Shown here: piece after piece, positions 26,043 through 34,967 of the stretch
Layout: each line of letters starts with the position of its first letter
Position numbering within the stretch: the first letter of the stretch is position 1
Origin: Gammaproteobacteria bacterium
GTDB lineage: Bacteria > Pseudomonadota > Gammaproteobacteria > SZUA-229
Direction: 5' to 3'
Assembly (NCBI GenBank): GCA_029882215.1
Contig: JAOULC010000001.1
Location: 62,001 to 126,000 of the forward strand
DNA: 64,000 bases
The notes under the pieces: generated by a model
Databases searched by the model: none
What the model was told of the DNA's origin: nothing
What the model saw: the letters and a program-made list of their open reading frames with translations, nothing else
Made by a program: the position numbers and the translations under genes

Positions 26043-26615
26043 CTACTGATAGTACATTTTTAATGTATTCATGGCCTGTGTAATCTCTGAAAAATACTGT
26101 CCACAACCACCGCGATCAGGATGACTTTCCATAGCCAGGTGACGGTAACGCTGCTTAATTTGATCAAAACTGACACCATCTTCAAGCTCAAGTACCGCCA
26201 GAGCTTCTAGCCGGTCCGGCTCAGCAATATATTTTTCCCAAAAGCTGGAAATCAGCTGATTGACAGACTCAGCATCGGCGTTTTCAAGATGTGATAAGTC
26301 CAGATAATATGCACGCAAGCCGTCTACTTCGCTTAGCTCTTCTCTCATACTACCGGAGTAAGCCATCAAACTAATTCTCATCGGATTAATCTGCAAACAG
26401 TATGTTTGTTCTGCAAACCAGCGGTCTCTGAGCAAATATAAACAATGCATAACCATAAAATGAATCTGAAACAGTTCTAACGAATCGAGCAGATTAATCT
26501 TATCCAGATCATTATCAGGCTCCTTTTTCAACTGTGAAATCAGCTCGTATTCTGATAAACCCTGTGGGTTTTTCTTTATTATTATTTCAATTTTATTTAA
26601 TAGATAAGGAATCAA
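26043..26615 (-). CDS. DnaJ-related protein with C-terminal J domain
   Basis: A 190-aa protein of the DNAJ-related family. The N-terminal 130 residues (PYLLNKIEIIIKKNPQGLSEYELI at the start) are typical of this family in gammaproteobacteria. A short J domain fills about 138-190 with the HPD tripeptide in MESHPDRGG, which stimulates Hsp70 ATPase. There is no Gly/Phe or zinc-finger region, so it is a specialised J-protein rather than a DnaJ. Its client is unknown. Confidence 0.85.
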   Translation of the reverse strand: MIPYLLNKIEIIIKKNPQGLSEYELISQLKKEPDNDLDKINLLDSLELFQIHFMVMHCLYLLRDRWFAEQTYCLQINPMRISLMAYSGSMREELSEVDGLRAYYLDLSHLENADAESVNQLISSFWEKYIAEPDRLEALAVLELEDGVSFDQIKQRYRHLAMESHPDRGGCGQYFSEITQAMNTLKMYYQ

Positions 26616-26937
26616 TAACCCGCTCTCTGCTTTAAGTATCTAGCCAGCTTAACATTGATACCAATAAAAGATAAATTCCCAAATGAAATCAACAGGTTTG
26701 TATTAGCGGATTTATTGACTTGAACTGAAACAACCATAACCGCAGTTGTTTTCACATACTGAAAAACAGCTGCTCTCGCTTACTTTGTGTTGTATAGAAG
26801 CCTGAAATTAAGTAAATGTTGTAACAGAAAAAAATACTAAAACTACAAGAAGAATTTATATCGGATATATAAGCAGGAATATTTATAAAAGTTTTTATAA
26901 GGTGTTTCCTTACACCTTGTAGTATTTATAGTTTGTC
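26616..26937. other. gene-free AT-rich interval with a hairpin
   Basis: No coding sequence is seen. A hairpin at 26899-26918 (AAGGTGT and ACACCTT, loop six) lies just downstream of the minus-strand 72-aa gene and may mark its transcript end, although no good U tract follows on that strand. Confidence 0.35.
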
Positions 26938-27156
26938 TCAAGAAATCGCTCTGGCAGCTTCTACACGCTCCATTAGCACTCCTATTGCCTTTTCATATGA
27001 TGCCTCTGATTTTTCATCGGACATCAACTTTAAACTACGGCGTATATCGAGTTCTGTAATGGGGGTTTCCCGTCCAAACTCATCAACCACTGCCATCACA
27101 GGCCAGCCAGCCTCTGCTTCTGTATACTCATTAACTGCTTCTTGGAAATATGTCAT
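26938..27156 (-). CDS. small acidic protein, unknown (twin A)
   Basis: A 72-aa protein with a strong AGGTGG ribosome-binding site upstream of the ATG at 27156. It has no signal peptide or cysteine. Its last residues read LMERVEAARAIS, closely matching the end of the neighbouring 74-aa protein (LMMKVEAARGVV), while the N-terminal parts differ. The shared terminal motif and tandem placement suggest that both belong to one small-protein family or interact with the same partner. The function is unknown. Confidence 0.6.
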   Translation of the reverse strand: MTYFQEAVNEYTEAEAGWPVMAVVDEFGRETPITELDIRRSLKLMSDEKSEASYEKAIGVLMERVEAARAIS

Positions 27157-27286
27157 GCTACCACCTGTCAGCCATTATCGACCGTTTATTTCAGTTATTG
27201 CAATAATAGAACAGAAGTATTCAAGACAGAAGTTTTTTTTATAAAAGTTATTTTATTTTACAGATTGTTAACAAACAGCGTCGAGT

Positions 27287-27511
27287 TCAAACAACACCTC
27301 TGGCCGCTTCGACTTTCATCATCAGGTTTTCCAGCACTTCAGCATAATAATGATGGTGCTTCATCCATACACTCTCAGTTTCTCTCAAGGCCTGCTGTAA
27401 TGAGCTTTCAGAGACCATTGTTTCTGCCCCAAGGCTGAGCAGATCATTAAAACTCAGTGGCTCATTACCGCTGGCTTCTAATGCCATTACATTAGTCTGA
27501 TTTTGAATCAT
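27287..27511 (-). CDS. small acidic protein, unknown (twin B)
   Basis: A 74-aa protein preceded by a good AGGGG ribosome-binding site. The sequence includes LSFNDLLSLGAE, a KHHHYYAEVLENL segment with three His in a row, and the C-terminal LMMKVEAARGVV shared with the gene 130 bases downstream. No signal peptide, membrane helix or cysteine is present. The two genes are probably co-transcribed. Nothing in the sequence shows what the protein does. Confidence 0.6.
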   Translation of the reverse strand: MIQNQTNVMALEASGNEPLSFNDLLSLGAETMVSESSLQQALRETESVWMKHHHYYAEVLENLMMKVEAARGVV

Positions 27512-27658
27512 AAATACCCCTAATTATTTATTTTGTAGCTTTAATATGGCTGTTATTTATTAAGATTTAATGACAGTACCACAAAAACAAAGCAGGAGTC
27601 AGCATGTGAATTGATTCAACTCATAAAGTTTTCATAAAAACCATAAGATGCTTAAAAA

Positions 27659-27859
27659 ATGTACACAATTACCGCACAAAAAGCTTTAGTTGAGCATTTT
27701 AGTATGGAATGTTACGCCTAAATTAAGATCAATCAATGGCAGCAGCAAGGCTGCGCAATCAGTATTAGTAATCCACAAGAAATTCTGCCTGACCTGCGAG
27801 ACAATCACTTAAGGATCCGCGGTTTAATACCAGTAAATACTCTTCTTGCTGGCAATTGA
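27659..27859 (+). pseudogene. possible decayed small gene with one in-frame stop
   Basis: A frame from the ATG at 27659 reads 20 codons (MYTITAQKALVEHF...), meets TAA at 27719-27721, then stays open for 45 codons with protein-like composition (INQWQQQGCAISIS..., ILPDLRDNHLRIRGL..., ...NTLLAGN) to a TGA at 27857. It lies in a 455-base gap without other genes. The content looks like a degraded reading frame rather than random sequence, but no family was recognised. Confidence 0.3.
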
Positions 27860-27967
27860 GAATAAAGCACTTACACCAGCAAGCTACATTGAAAGCTGAC
27901 AGCTCATGCAGCCACGGTAACTGTATAAATATGGCCTTGAATCAATTCAAAGACATAATCTGACAGG

Positions 27968-29566
27968 TCACTTCGCACTCAGATTAAGAACAATCCAGAA
28001 CTCCGACCCTTGTCCGTATACACTGCAAACACCAATTTCTCCGTCCATCAAATTAGTCAGCGTTTTAGATATTACCAGACCTATACCTGTACCCTCGATG
28101 GCAGGATCATCATGCACCCGTTCAAAGGGTCGAAAAAGTTTTTCAATTTGCTCTGGCCTGAGTCCGATCCCTGTGTCTTTGACAATGATTTTTATTTTGC
28201 TGTCAGTGACCACCGAACTGACCGTTACGCTGCCATTTTCCTTGTTGTATTTCACTGAATTTGACAGTAAATTGATCATAACCTGTTTAAGTCGCAGGTG
28301 GTTGGCAATAACAGTGTAATCAGCATTAGATAGGTAATTTACAACCTCGATATTTTTACTGACAGCAAGCGGAGCGATCATAACTAAACACTCATCCATC
28401 AAGCACTCCAGCTCAACCGGCTCAAGATCTACCTTAAGATTGCCACCTTCGATTTTTGCAAGATCCAGCACCTCGTTAATCAACGCCAATAAGTGCTCGC
28501 CGGCCATAACAATTTCATCAATGTCGGGTTTTATATCTGTCTTCACACTCGAGGCTTCTAACTGCAGTTGAATGAGCTGCGAGAAACCTAAAATGGCATT
28601 CATTGGGGTACGCAATTCATGGCTCATACGTGACAGAAAGTCAGATTTAGCCCGGTTTGCTGTCTCTGCCCTCAACATAGCTGCCTGTAGTTCTTCTGTT
28701 CTTTCCGCGACCTTAAACTCCAGATCATCATGCGCTTTTTTAACCAGCATTTCTGCCTGCTTTCTATCACTAATATCTCTGCATTCAATAAGCATCATTT
28801 CAATATTACCGTCATGATTGTTTATCGGCTTGATTGACATATCGAACGTGATCATCTTATTCGCACTGTTTTTTATCTGAATTTCATCACGCATAAAGCT
28901 ACCGGCACTAACAGACGGCAACATCTGATTCAGCTTTTCTTTAGTAACCGGACTGCCAGCCCACCATGGGGCATCTTCTAATGCTGCGCCTAAAACATGT
29001 GTGCTCTCAAGATTCCTGAAGTCAAGTGCTACCTGATTAGCCTCGAGCAGTACACCATTACTGTCAGCTAATAGCAGCCATTGGAAAGTCTGCTCAAAGA
29101 CAGCCCTGAATCTTTTTTCAGTTTGTATTCGCTGACGATTCAGATCAACAATCTCGGTTGCTCTGGTAACTGCAACAAGTAATTGTTCCGCATCAACCGG
29201 CTTGTGTAAATAATCATCTGCACCGTGTTTGACAGCTGTCACTGCATATTTTGTTTCACGAAAAGCTGTCATCATAATACAGTACACACCTTCAAACTCC
29301 TGCTTCAGCCATGACAACAAATCAAGGCCACTGTCCTGACCAAGCTTAATATCAAGCAGTGCAATATCAGGTTTAAATTCGTCAACAAGCGAGCGAGCCT
29401 GTTTGAGACCTGAAGCCGTTTTGATGGTATATCTTTCATCATGCATTTCTAAAATAACAGACAGAGAATCTGAAATATCAACTTCATCATCAACAATTAA
29501 TATCCGCACACAATCTACAGAGTCTATAGCAACATAGTTATCTGGAAATTTCACCATTGATTCCAC
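27968..29566 (-). CDS. receiver-PAS-histidine kinase (hybrid with N-terminal receiver)
   Basis: A 532-aa soluble signalling protein. Order: receiver domain about 20-140 with phosphoacceptor Asp72 (LLDIKLG) and KPVD; PAS domain about 155-270 ending in a PAC-like ECRDIS; coiled coil; HisKA with SRMSHELRTPMNAILGFSQL; HATPase_c with N-box, DTGIGL and GTGIGL boxes. It has no membrane segment, so input comes from phosphorylation of its receiver or from the PAS ligand. It follows the tandem-receiver gene of the SBP-kinase cassette in the same direction after about 95 bases, and could be the next step in a phosphorelay. Confidence 0.88.
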   Translation of the reverse strand: MESMVKFPDNYVAIDSVDCVRILIVDDEVDISDSLSVILEMHDERYTIKTASGLKQARSLVDEFKPDIALLDIKLGQDSGLDLLSWLKQEFEGVYCIMMTAFRETKYAVTAVKHGADDYLHKPVDAEQLLVAVTRATEIVDLNRQRIQTEKRFRAVFEQTFQWLLLADSNGVLLEANQVALDFRNLESTHVLGAALEDAPWWAGSPVTKEKLNQMLPSVSAGSFMRDEIQIKNSANKMITFDMSIKPINNHDGNIEMMLIECRDISDRKQAEMLVKKAHDDLEFKVAERTEELQAAMLRAETANRAKSDFLSRMSHELRTPMNAILGFSQLIQLQLEASSVKTDIKPDIDEIVMAGEHLLALINEVLDLAKIEGGNLKVDLEPVELECLMDECLVMIAPLAVSKNIEVVNYLSNADYTVIANHLRLKQVMINLLSNSVKYNKENGSVTVSSVVTDSKIKIIVKDTGIGLRPEQIEKLFRPFERVHDDPAIEGTGIGLVISKTLTNLMDGEIGVCSVYGQGSEFWIVLNLSAK

Positions 29567-29661
29567 CTATTGCGGTTAAAATAAATGTTACTATCCGTAC
29601 ATCTAGACAGCAGACATACACCTTCACCTATAGAACTACTCATAACTCATCCTGTCATTAT

Positions 29662-30378
29662 TCAGTGAGATTCATTTAATATCGCCAGCATAAGATCAGA
29701 ATCAACTGGTTTAAAAAGACAGCCAGACACCGCATAGTCACTGAGTGATGGCTCACACTCTCCATGTTTAAATTGCATATCAATAACTACAATCACTTTT
29801 GAGTGATCCGGTATATCAGGCAATATCGTATCGAGTAACAGCAGAGATTCGATAACCGATGTTTTCTGATAGAGCACCATCACATCTGAGTCACAATATT
29901 TAAAATCACAAGCTGAATCTTTATTTATCTCACAAACTGTTTTCCCTCGGGCAGGATAGTATTCATGAAGGCAGTTTCTTATACTGTCTCCGTCTCCTGC
30001 CAGTAAAATAATTTTATTATTAGGATTGGCATCTGCTTTTTCAAATACCTCATGATCATAAGCCTTCATCTTTACAACAACAGCTGACTGGTTATTATTT
30101 ATCTCAGCTATGATCTGTTCAATCCGGAACCCGGTCATTAAAACTATTTTATAAGTCACATCATGCAGACACTCTCTTAGCACATCAAAACCGCTGGCAT
30201 CCGGCATTTTTATATCTATAAAAGCTGTATCGAAACCACCTTCTTTAAGTTTTTTGATTGCGGCAATACCTGAATACGCCACTTCAACATCATAGCCTTC
30301 CAGTTCAAGTAGCATTGCAACTCCGTCAGCCAGATCTGAATTATCATCTGCGACGAGTATTTTTTTATTAACAATCAT
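29662..30378 (-). CDS. tandem receiver-domain response regulator
   Basis: A 238-aa protein with no recognised output domain. The first receiver (about 4-115) has acidic residues in VADDN and phosphoacceptor Asp55 (FIDIKMP); its last strand reads VVVKMKAYD, so the usual Lys-Pro is altered. The second half (about 120-235) folds like a receiver, with VVIDMQF and CLFKPVD near its end, but lacks a clear acidic pair at its start and looks degenerate. It starts ten bases after the PAS kinase stop. It probably receives phosphate from that kinase and acts by protein contact. Confidence 0.8.
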   Translation of the reverse strand: MIVNKKILVADDNSDLADGVAMLLELEGYDVEVAYSGIAAIKKLKEGGFDTAFIDIKMPDASGFDVLRECLHDVTYKIVLMTGFRIEQIIAEINNNQSAVVVKMKAYDHEVFEKADANPNNKIILLAGDGDSIRNCLHEYYPARGKTVCEINKDSACDFKYCDSDVMVLYQKTSVIESLLLLDTILPDIPDHSKVIVVIDMQFKHGECEPSLSDYAVSGCLFKPVDSDLMLAILNESH

Positions 30379-30388
30379 TTAGTTAGCC

Positions 30389-32752
30389 TTATTTTACAAG
30401 CGGTAACCATAAGATAACTACAGAACCCGTATTAACTGACGAATGAATATCAACTCCTCCATTATGCTGCTGCATGATCTGCATGACTGTTGGCATACCA
30501 AGTCCGACACCGAATCCCTTAGTAGAAAACAACGGCTCAAATATCTTCTGCAAGACCTCATCACTCATTCCACAGCCACTGTCACTGAATACCAGTTCCA
30601 CTCTGTTGCGATTTATTTTTGTACTTATATTAAGAACAGCGTCCTTGATGACTTTATTACCATCAGATTCATCCTGCATAGACTGACATGCATTATCAAA
30701 AACATTAATAACGGCTCTGCGCATCACATCAACATCTAGCATTACCTGTATCTTTTCTAATCCGAATTCTCTTTGGATAGATACACCCGGTAAAATATTT
30801 TGTTCATTAATAACACCATCCAGCCAAAGATCTATCAGGACAGGAGTTAATGCCAGCTTGTCGATTCTGGTAAAGTCCAGCAACTCATCAATAATACGAT
30901 CACATCGACCAATATTTCTTTCAATCCTTTCAATTGCTTGTTGCATTCTTTCATCATCTTTAGCTGATAATTTCTTGACAACGTAAAGAGAAGGTGCCAT
31001 TGCTCCTAGAGGGTTACGCAGCTCATGAGATACAGTTGCAGTCAATTGTCCCAGCGTTGCCAGCCGCTCTTTTTTTATCAGCTCTTGCTGAACACTTTCC
31101 AGCTCTTTTGTTCTTACATCTACAATGTTTTCCAGATTGTCCTTATATATCTCTAGCTCGTTCTGTGCTTTATACTTTTCTGTAATATCAACCCCTATTG
31201 ATACAACGTACTCTACTTCTCCGTTATCATCCAGTAGCGTACTGTTGGCCCAGTCAATGAGAAAACGTTCTCCGCTTTTATTTACCCATTCATTGATGTA
31301 ATATCCGATTTTATGTTCAGGGCTACTGACCAGATCTCTGAATGCATTACAGTATATTTCATCAGAAACTTCCTTAGGCAAAACCGTTTCCCATGGGAAT
31401 TTATTTTTTATCTCTTCAAATGTATAACCACTAATCTTTTCACATGCGTAATTAAAACGAACGATTTGACCTTCCCTGTTAAGTACAAGAATAATGGCGG
31501 CAGCAGAATCCAGTACAGCGTTAATAAAGTTTTTCTCTTTATTCAGCTCCTGACCAATTCTCTTACTTTCTGTTATATCCAGAACTGTACCAATCATGCG
31601 GACTGGATTACCTTTCTGATCCCTGTAGACTTTACCCTGTTCCTGTACATCTCTGACTACTCCGTCAGGATGCACAACCCGGTGCTCAGCAAAATATAAA
31701 GCGGACGGATCCGACACCGCAAGATTAACTGCATCGGTGACAATCGTCTGATCATCCGGATGCACACTGTTTAAAAACGCTTCGTAAGTTGCACCAAACT
31801 CCTGAGGTTTCAGACCGAAAATTCTGTATATCTCATCAGACCAGGTTAAACTGCCATCAGAAATATCCCAGTCCCAGCTTCCTATATGTGCAATCTCCTG
31901 AGCTTTCTTAAACGTTTCTTCACTTCGAGTTACAGCACCCAATAATTTGTTAATATGCTGTTGTTGTTCACTCTTACTTTGCATTCCTGAGGCAACTTCG
32001 TGCCCCATTGATTCAACACCTCTTGCCAGTCTGCCTAATTCATCTTTTCCTGCTACCTGAATATTGATGTCGTAGTTACCTTCACCTATTTTTTTTACTG
32101 CATTAGTAATCACATTCAAGCGTCGAAAGACCAGAACTTGCAACAGACCTCCAAGCACGACAAGACCTATCAGCTGAGAAATACTTAATCTAAACAATAG
32201 TCCAAATGCCGAATCAAACTCTGCTGCTAACTCATATACAATAATCAGCATACCTGATCTGTCTTTTCTAATATTATCTGACCCAGAAAATGCAGCAACA
32301 GGCAGAACTGAGACAATCACCCGCTCGTTATCATTTATCCAAATTTCGCCTTCACTTTTATTTTTGCCAAGACTTATATTGCTTTTAATTCTCTCAACAT
32401 CTGAACTTTTAAAATTTTGCAGAACCTCCCATAGCTTCAGCCCTATCTGGGCCAGCTGAGTAGATGCTCTGACTATATTATTTTTATCTATCAATACAGC
32501 ATGTTTGATATTTTTGTTAATACCTAATTCTGCCAGTTTTACTTTTACCTGTGCTTCATGCTCATATCTCATCAGGTATTCAATATCACCCTGCAGACTA
32601 ACACTGATATTTTTCACATCATGCATTATTGACTGCTTAATATTTTCCTTCTCACTACTATAAATATATGAATCAAGATATAAAATCTGCACAACAGCGG
32701 CCAGAACCAACAAGCCGATAATAAAATTCCGAATTGAATATATTTTATCCAC
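30389..32752 (-). CDS. membrane PAS histidine kinase linked to a substrate-binding protein
   Basis: A 787-aa sensor kinase. Transmembrane helix 1 is at about 9-28, a periplasmic domain of about 150 residues follows, then helix 2 near 183-205, HAMP, two PAS domains (HIGSWDWDI... and LVLNREGQIVRFN...) with PAC motifs, a coiled coil, HisKA (ATVSHELRNPLGAM) and HATPase_c (DSGCGM, GFGVGLGMPT). I start it at GTG 32752, which has GAGG six bases upstream; TTG at 32764 touches the preceding stop. The gene follows the substrate-binding lipoprotein gene with almost no gap, so the lipoprotein may present ligand to the periplasmic domain. Confidence 0.9.
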   Translation of the reverse strand: MDKIYSIRNFIIGLLVLAAVVQILYLDSYIYSSEKENIKQSIMHDVKNISVSLQGDIEYLMRYEHEAQVKVKLAELGINKNIKHAVLIDKNNIVRASTQLAQIGLKLWEVLQNFKSSDVERIKSNISLGKNKSEGEIWINDNERVIVSVLPVAAFSGSDNIRKDRSGMLIIVYELAAEFDSAFGLLFRLSISQLIGLVVLGGLLQVLVFRRLNVITNAVKKIGEGNYDINIQVAGKDELGRLARGVESMGHEVASGMQSKSEQQQHINKLLGAVTRSEETFKKAQEIAHIGSWDWDISDGSLTWSDEIYRIFGLKPQEFGATYEAFLNSVHPDDQTIVTDAVNLAVSDPSALYFAEHRVVHPDGVVRDVQEQGKVYRDQKGNPVRMIGTVLDITESKRIGQELNKEKNFINAVLDSAAAIILVLNREGQIVRFNYACEKISGYTFEEIKNKFPWETVLPKEVSDEIYCNAFRDLVSSPEHKIGYYINEWVNKSGERFLIDWANSTLLDDNGEVEYVVSIGVDITEKYKAQNELEIYKDNLENIVDVRTKELESVQQELIKKERLATLGQLTATVSHELRNPLGAMAPSLYVVKKLSAKDDERMQQAIERIERNIGRCDRIIDELLDFTRIDKLALTPVLIDLWLDGVINEQNILPGVSIQREFGLEKIQVMLDVDVMRRAVINVFDNACQSMQDESDGNKVIKDAVLNISTKINRNRVELVFSDSGCGMSDEVLQKIFEPLFSTKGFGVGLGMPTVMQIMQQHNGGVDIHSSVNTGSVVILWLPLVK

Positions 32753-32764
32753 ACTTAACCTCAA

Positions 32765-33742
32765 TTATTGCGTCAGTATTTCATGACTAATGAGCCTGTC
32801 TATCTCTGCTTCACCATTTATTAATTTCATCTGAATCATTTCTTTTGAAATTTGTTCAATCGATTTTTTTAATTTTGAACTGTTAATATCTTTATTTAAA
32901 AACATCCTGTTTTCCTCTTTGCTAGGAAACTTAACGCCGGAAAACGCATTTATTATGGCTGATTCAGAAAGCCCCAGCCGTTTATTCATAATATCTAATG
33001 ACTCTTTTTTATTGGCTGCCATATATTCAACTGATTTAAACCAGCCATTAATCAGTTTTTTAAGAACCGGCTTGTACTGCTGCAGCTTCTCTTTCCTCAC
33101 CACCAGCACGTCAACCACTTCATCGGGGATTTCCCGGCTGCTAAAAACTTCTTTATAACCCTGCTCAAGCAATCTTGATCTGGCCGGCTCGAATGTAACC
33201 ACGCCATCCACTTTATTATTAATTAAAGCACTCTCAGTTTCATTTACATCCATATCAATCAATTCAACATCTCTACTTGTAAGACCGTTCATTTTAAGTG
33301 CCCTGCTTAATATGTATGCACCCAGAGCAGTATTTTCGTAGCCTATTCTTCTGCCTTTCAATTCCTTTAACGAATTGAATTTTTTATTCGCTATAATTAC
33401 ATCTGCGCCGTTTGATACATCAACTACCAGAAATATACTCGCGTCAAAGCCTTCATCAAGCAATATCATCACTTCGTCAATGGTTAATGCTGCAACGTCA
33501 ATAAGATTATTCTTAAAGGCTCTTAACACCTGAGATGCTGACAGAAACTCAACCAGTTTAATTTCATTACTGTCGATGAAGCCCTTTTCCCGGCCCAGAT
33601 AAAGCGGCTCATAACCGACCCATACGACGGTACCCAGTTTAAGTACCTTTTGTTCATTAGCAGTGCACGACAGCAGCATGAAAGAACATGTCATTATGTA
33701 AAGTACAAAAATAATCTTTTTCAATGTAACCATAGACTTCAT
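32765..33742 (-). CDS. NMT1/SsuA-type substrate-binding lipoprotein
   Basis: A 325-aa periplasmic binding protein of the NitT/TauT/THI5 superfamily. The lipoprotein signal ends LLSC with the lipidated Cys at 26. Family landmarks are LKLGTVVWVGYEPLYLGREKG at about 34-54, DVAALTIDEV near 83, LKELKGRRIGYENTALG around 127-143, and DGVVTFEP. No permease or ATPase gene is adjacent. Instead the gene overlaps the HTH-receiver gene by four bases (ATGA) and abuts a sensor kinase gene. A role in ligand sensing, as with LuxP-LuxQ or TorT-TorS, is more likely than transport, though it could also serve a distant transporter. The ligand is unknown. Confidence 0.85.
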   Translation of the reverse strand: MKSMVTLKKIIFVLYIMTCSFMLLSCTANEQKVLKLGTVVWVGYEPLYLGREKGFIDSNEIKLVEFLSASQVLRAFKNNLIDVAALTIDEVMILLDEGFDASIFLVVDVSNGADVIIANKKFNSLKELKGRRIGYENTALGAYILSRALKMNGLTSRDVELIDMDVNETESALINNKVDGVVTFEPARSRLLEQGYKEVFSSREIPDEVVDVLVVRKEKLQQYKPVLKKLINGWFKSVEYMAANKKESLDIMNKRLGLSESAIINAFSGVKFPSKEENRMFLNKDINSSKLKKSIEQISKEMIQMKLINGEAEIDRLISHEILTQ

Positions 33743-34329
33743 CTCACACCTTGCATATTTGTCAGTTTATGCCTTAACAAGGCTTCTAGTTTTTCAAACT
33801 GAACAGGTTTTTTCATAAAATTCACATTGCTGTTACTAATTTTTTTCATTTTAATACTTTGCAGATCAAGTGCTGTTACCACGATAATATCCGGACTTTT
33901 CTCAGTCTGATCATGTTTAATCGCGCTTAACATCTCAAAACCATCCATATTTGGCATCATCAAATCCGTCATAATGATATCGGGTAAATGTTTACCTATT
34001 TTCAACAATCCATCATAACCATTTTCAGCGGTAACAAGCTTTATCGGCAAATCCAGCATTTCTATTGACAGGCAATACGCATCACGAATATCTTTATCGT
34101 CCTCTACCAGCACCATCACCAGTTCACCATCAGATTCAGACTGCTGCATAGACTCGACTCTCTGCTTAAGAATCTTATCTACCGATTTCATTAATATTCT
34201 GCGATGCCCACCAGCGGTCTTCCACGCCACCAACGTACCGTTTTCCACCCACAACTGAACGGTCCGTAATGACACATCTAATAATTCAGCTGCTTTTCTG
34301 GTCGATAGATAGTTCTCTATTTCGCTCAT
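33739..34329 (-). CDS. HTH-receiver response regulator (excisionase/MerR-type HTH at N-terminus)
   Basis: A 196-aa protein with reversed regulator architecture. Residues 5-58 form a MerR/excisionase-like winged helix (STRKAAELLDVSLRTVQLWVENG, then TAGGHRRI), and a receiver domain fills about 70-190 with VEDDKD, phosphoacceptor Asp122 (MTDLMMP) and KKPV. Most response regulators place the receiver first. It is the first gene of the cassette, and its stop overlaps the lipoprotein start by four bases. It is the obvious DNA-binding output for the neighbouring kinase. An inverted TAATGCC/GGCATTA pair upstream could be its site. Confidence 0.85.
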   Translation of the reverse strand: MSEIENYLSTRKAAELLDVSLRTVQLWVENGTLVAWKTAGGHRRILMKSVDKILKQRVESMQQSESDGELVMVLVEDDKDIRDAYCLSIEMLDLPIKLVTAENGYDGLLKIGKHLPDIIMTDLMMPNMDGFEMLSAIKHDQTEKSPDIIVVTALDLQSIKMKKISNSNVNFMKKPVQFEKLEALLRHKLTNMQGVR

Positions 34330-34967
34330 CTGTTTAATAACTACTCGTTTCTAATTAATGCCTTCTCTCACATGTCAAATAATGGATATCATATTTTTCA
34401 TATTTATCACTTTTACTATTTTAGGCATTATCCTCATATAAACAGATTAAGAGTGTTAATCATTTGTAACAATTGCCTGATTTTTTTCAGCTAAAAAAAA
34501 GCCCCTCACATCTTTAAACGATGGAGAGGCTTTTTTGTCAGCATTTAGAGGTCATAAACAGCTCTTCATGAGCGATTTAATCTTGTTACAGCTTTATCAT
34601 ATTTTCTTAAAATAGAAGTCATATCCATTTTTTTAGTAATGTAATAATTAACTTCTTAATCTTTTGGCTGTTGAAAAATAGCACATTATCAGATCCAGGT
34701 GAGGCTGAAAACTTCTGCTTAAGCGCTCTGATAGTGTGATAAAAGCTTAATAACCTATCTTAAATCAGGCTAACTAAGTTAAAGCGAAAGCCGCTAGTAT
34801 TAATCCTGAATCTGGCAGCTGGGTTATCCGCTAGTACTAGCAAGTCGCCTGTTTCGATATTTATATGCATGTGTGAGTAAAACTAACCAGCTGGGCAGCA
34901 TTAGCCAGGCAGCGATGCCCTTGATTGTATTTGCTCTGTCAGTGAGAAAACATATACCTCTTATGCA
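34330..34967. other. long gene-free interval upstream of the HTH-receiver gene
   Basis: No open reading frame is convincing over about 640 bases. It contains TAATGCC (34356-34362) facing GGCATTA (34434-34440), a TTGACA-like -35 on the minus strand (34373-34378), a strong bidirectional terminator hairpin at 34493-34537, and a 12-bp palindrome GCTAGTACTAGC at 34830-34841. An unrecognised small RNA between 34540 and 34960 is possible. Confidence 0.4.
34493..34537 (-). terminator. orphan intrinsic terminator hairpin
   Basis: An imperfect stem (GCC, CTC and CATC paired with GATG, GAG and GGC, loop about seven) is flanked by an eight-A run on the left and a six-T run on the right, so it could work in either direction. 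No annotated gene ends beside it, which is why an unannotated short transcript is suspected. Confidence 0.6.
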
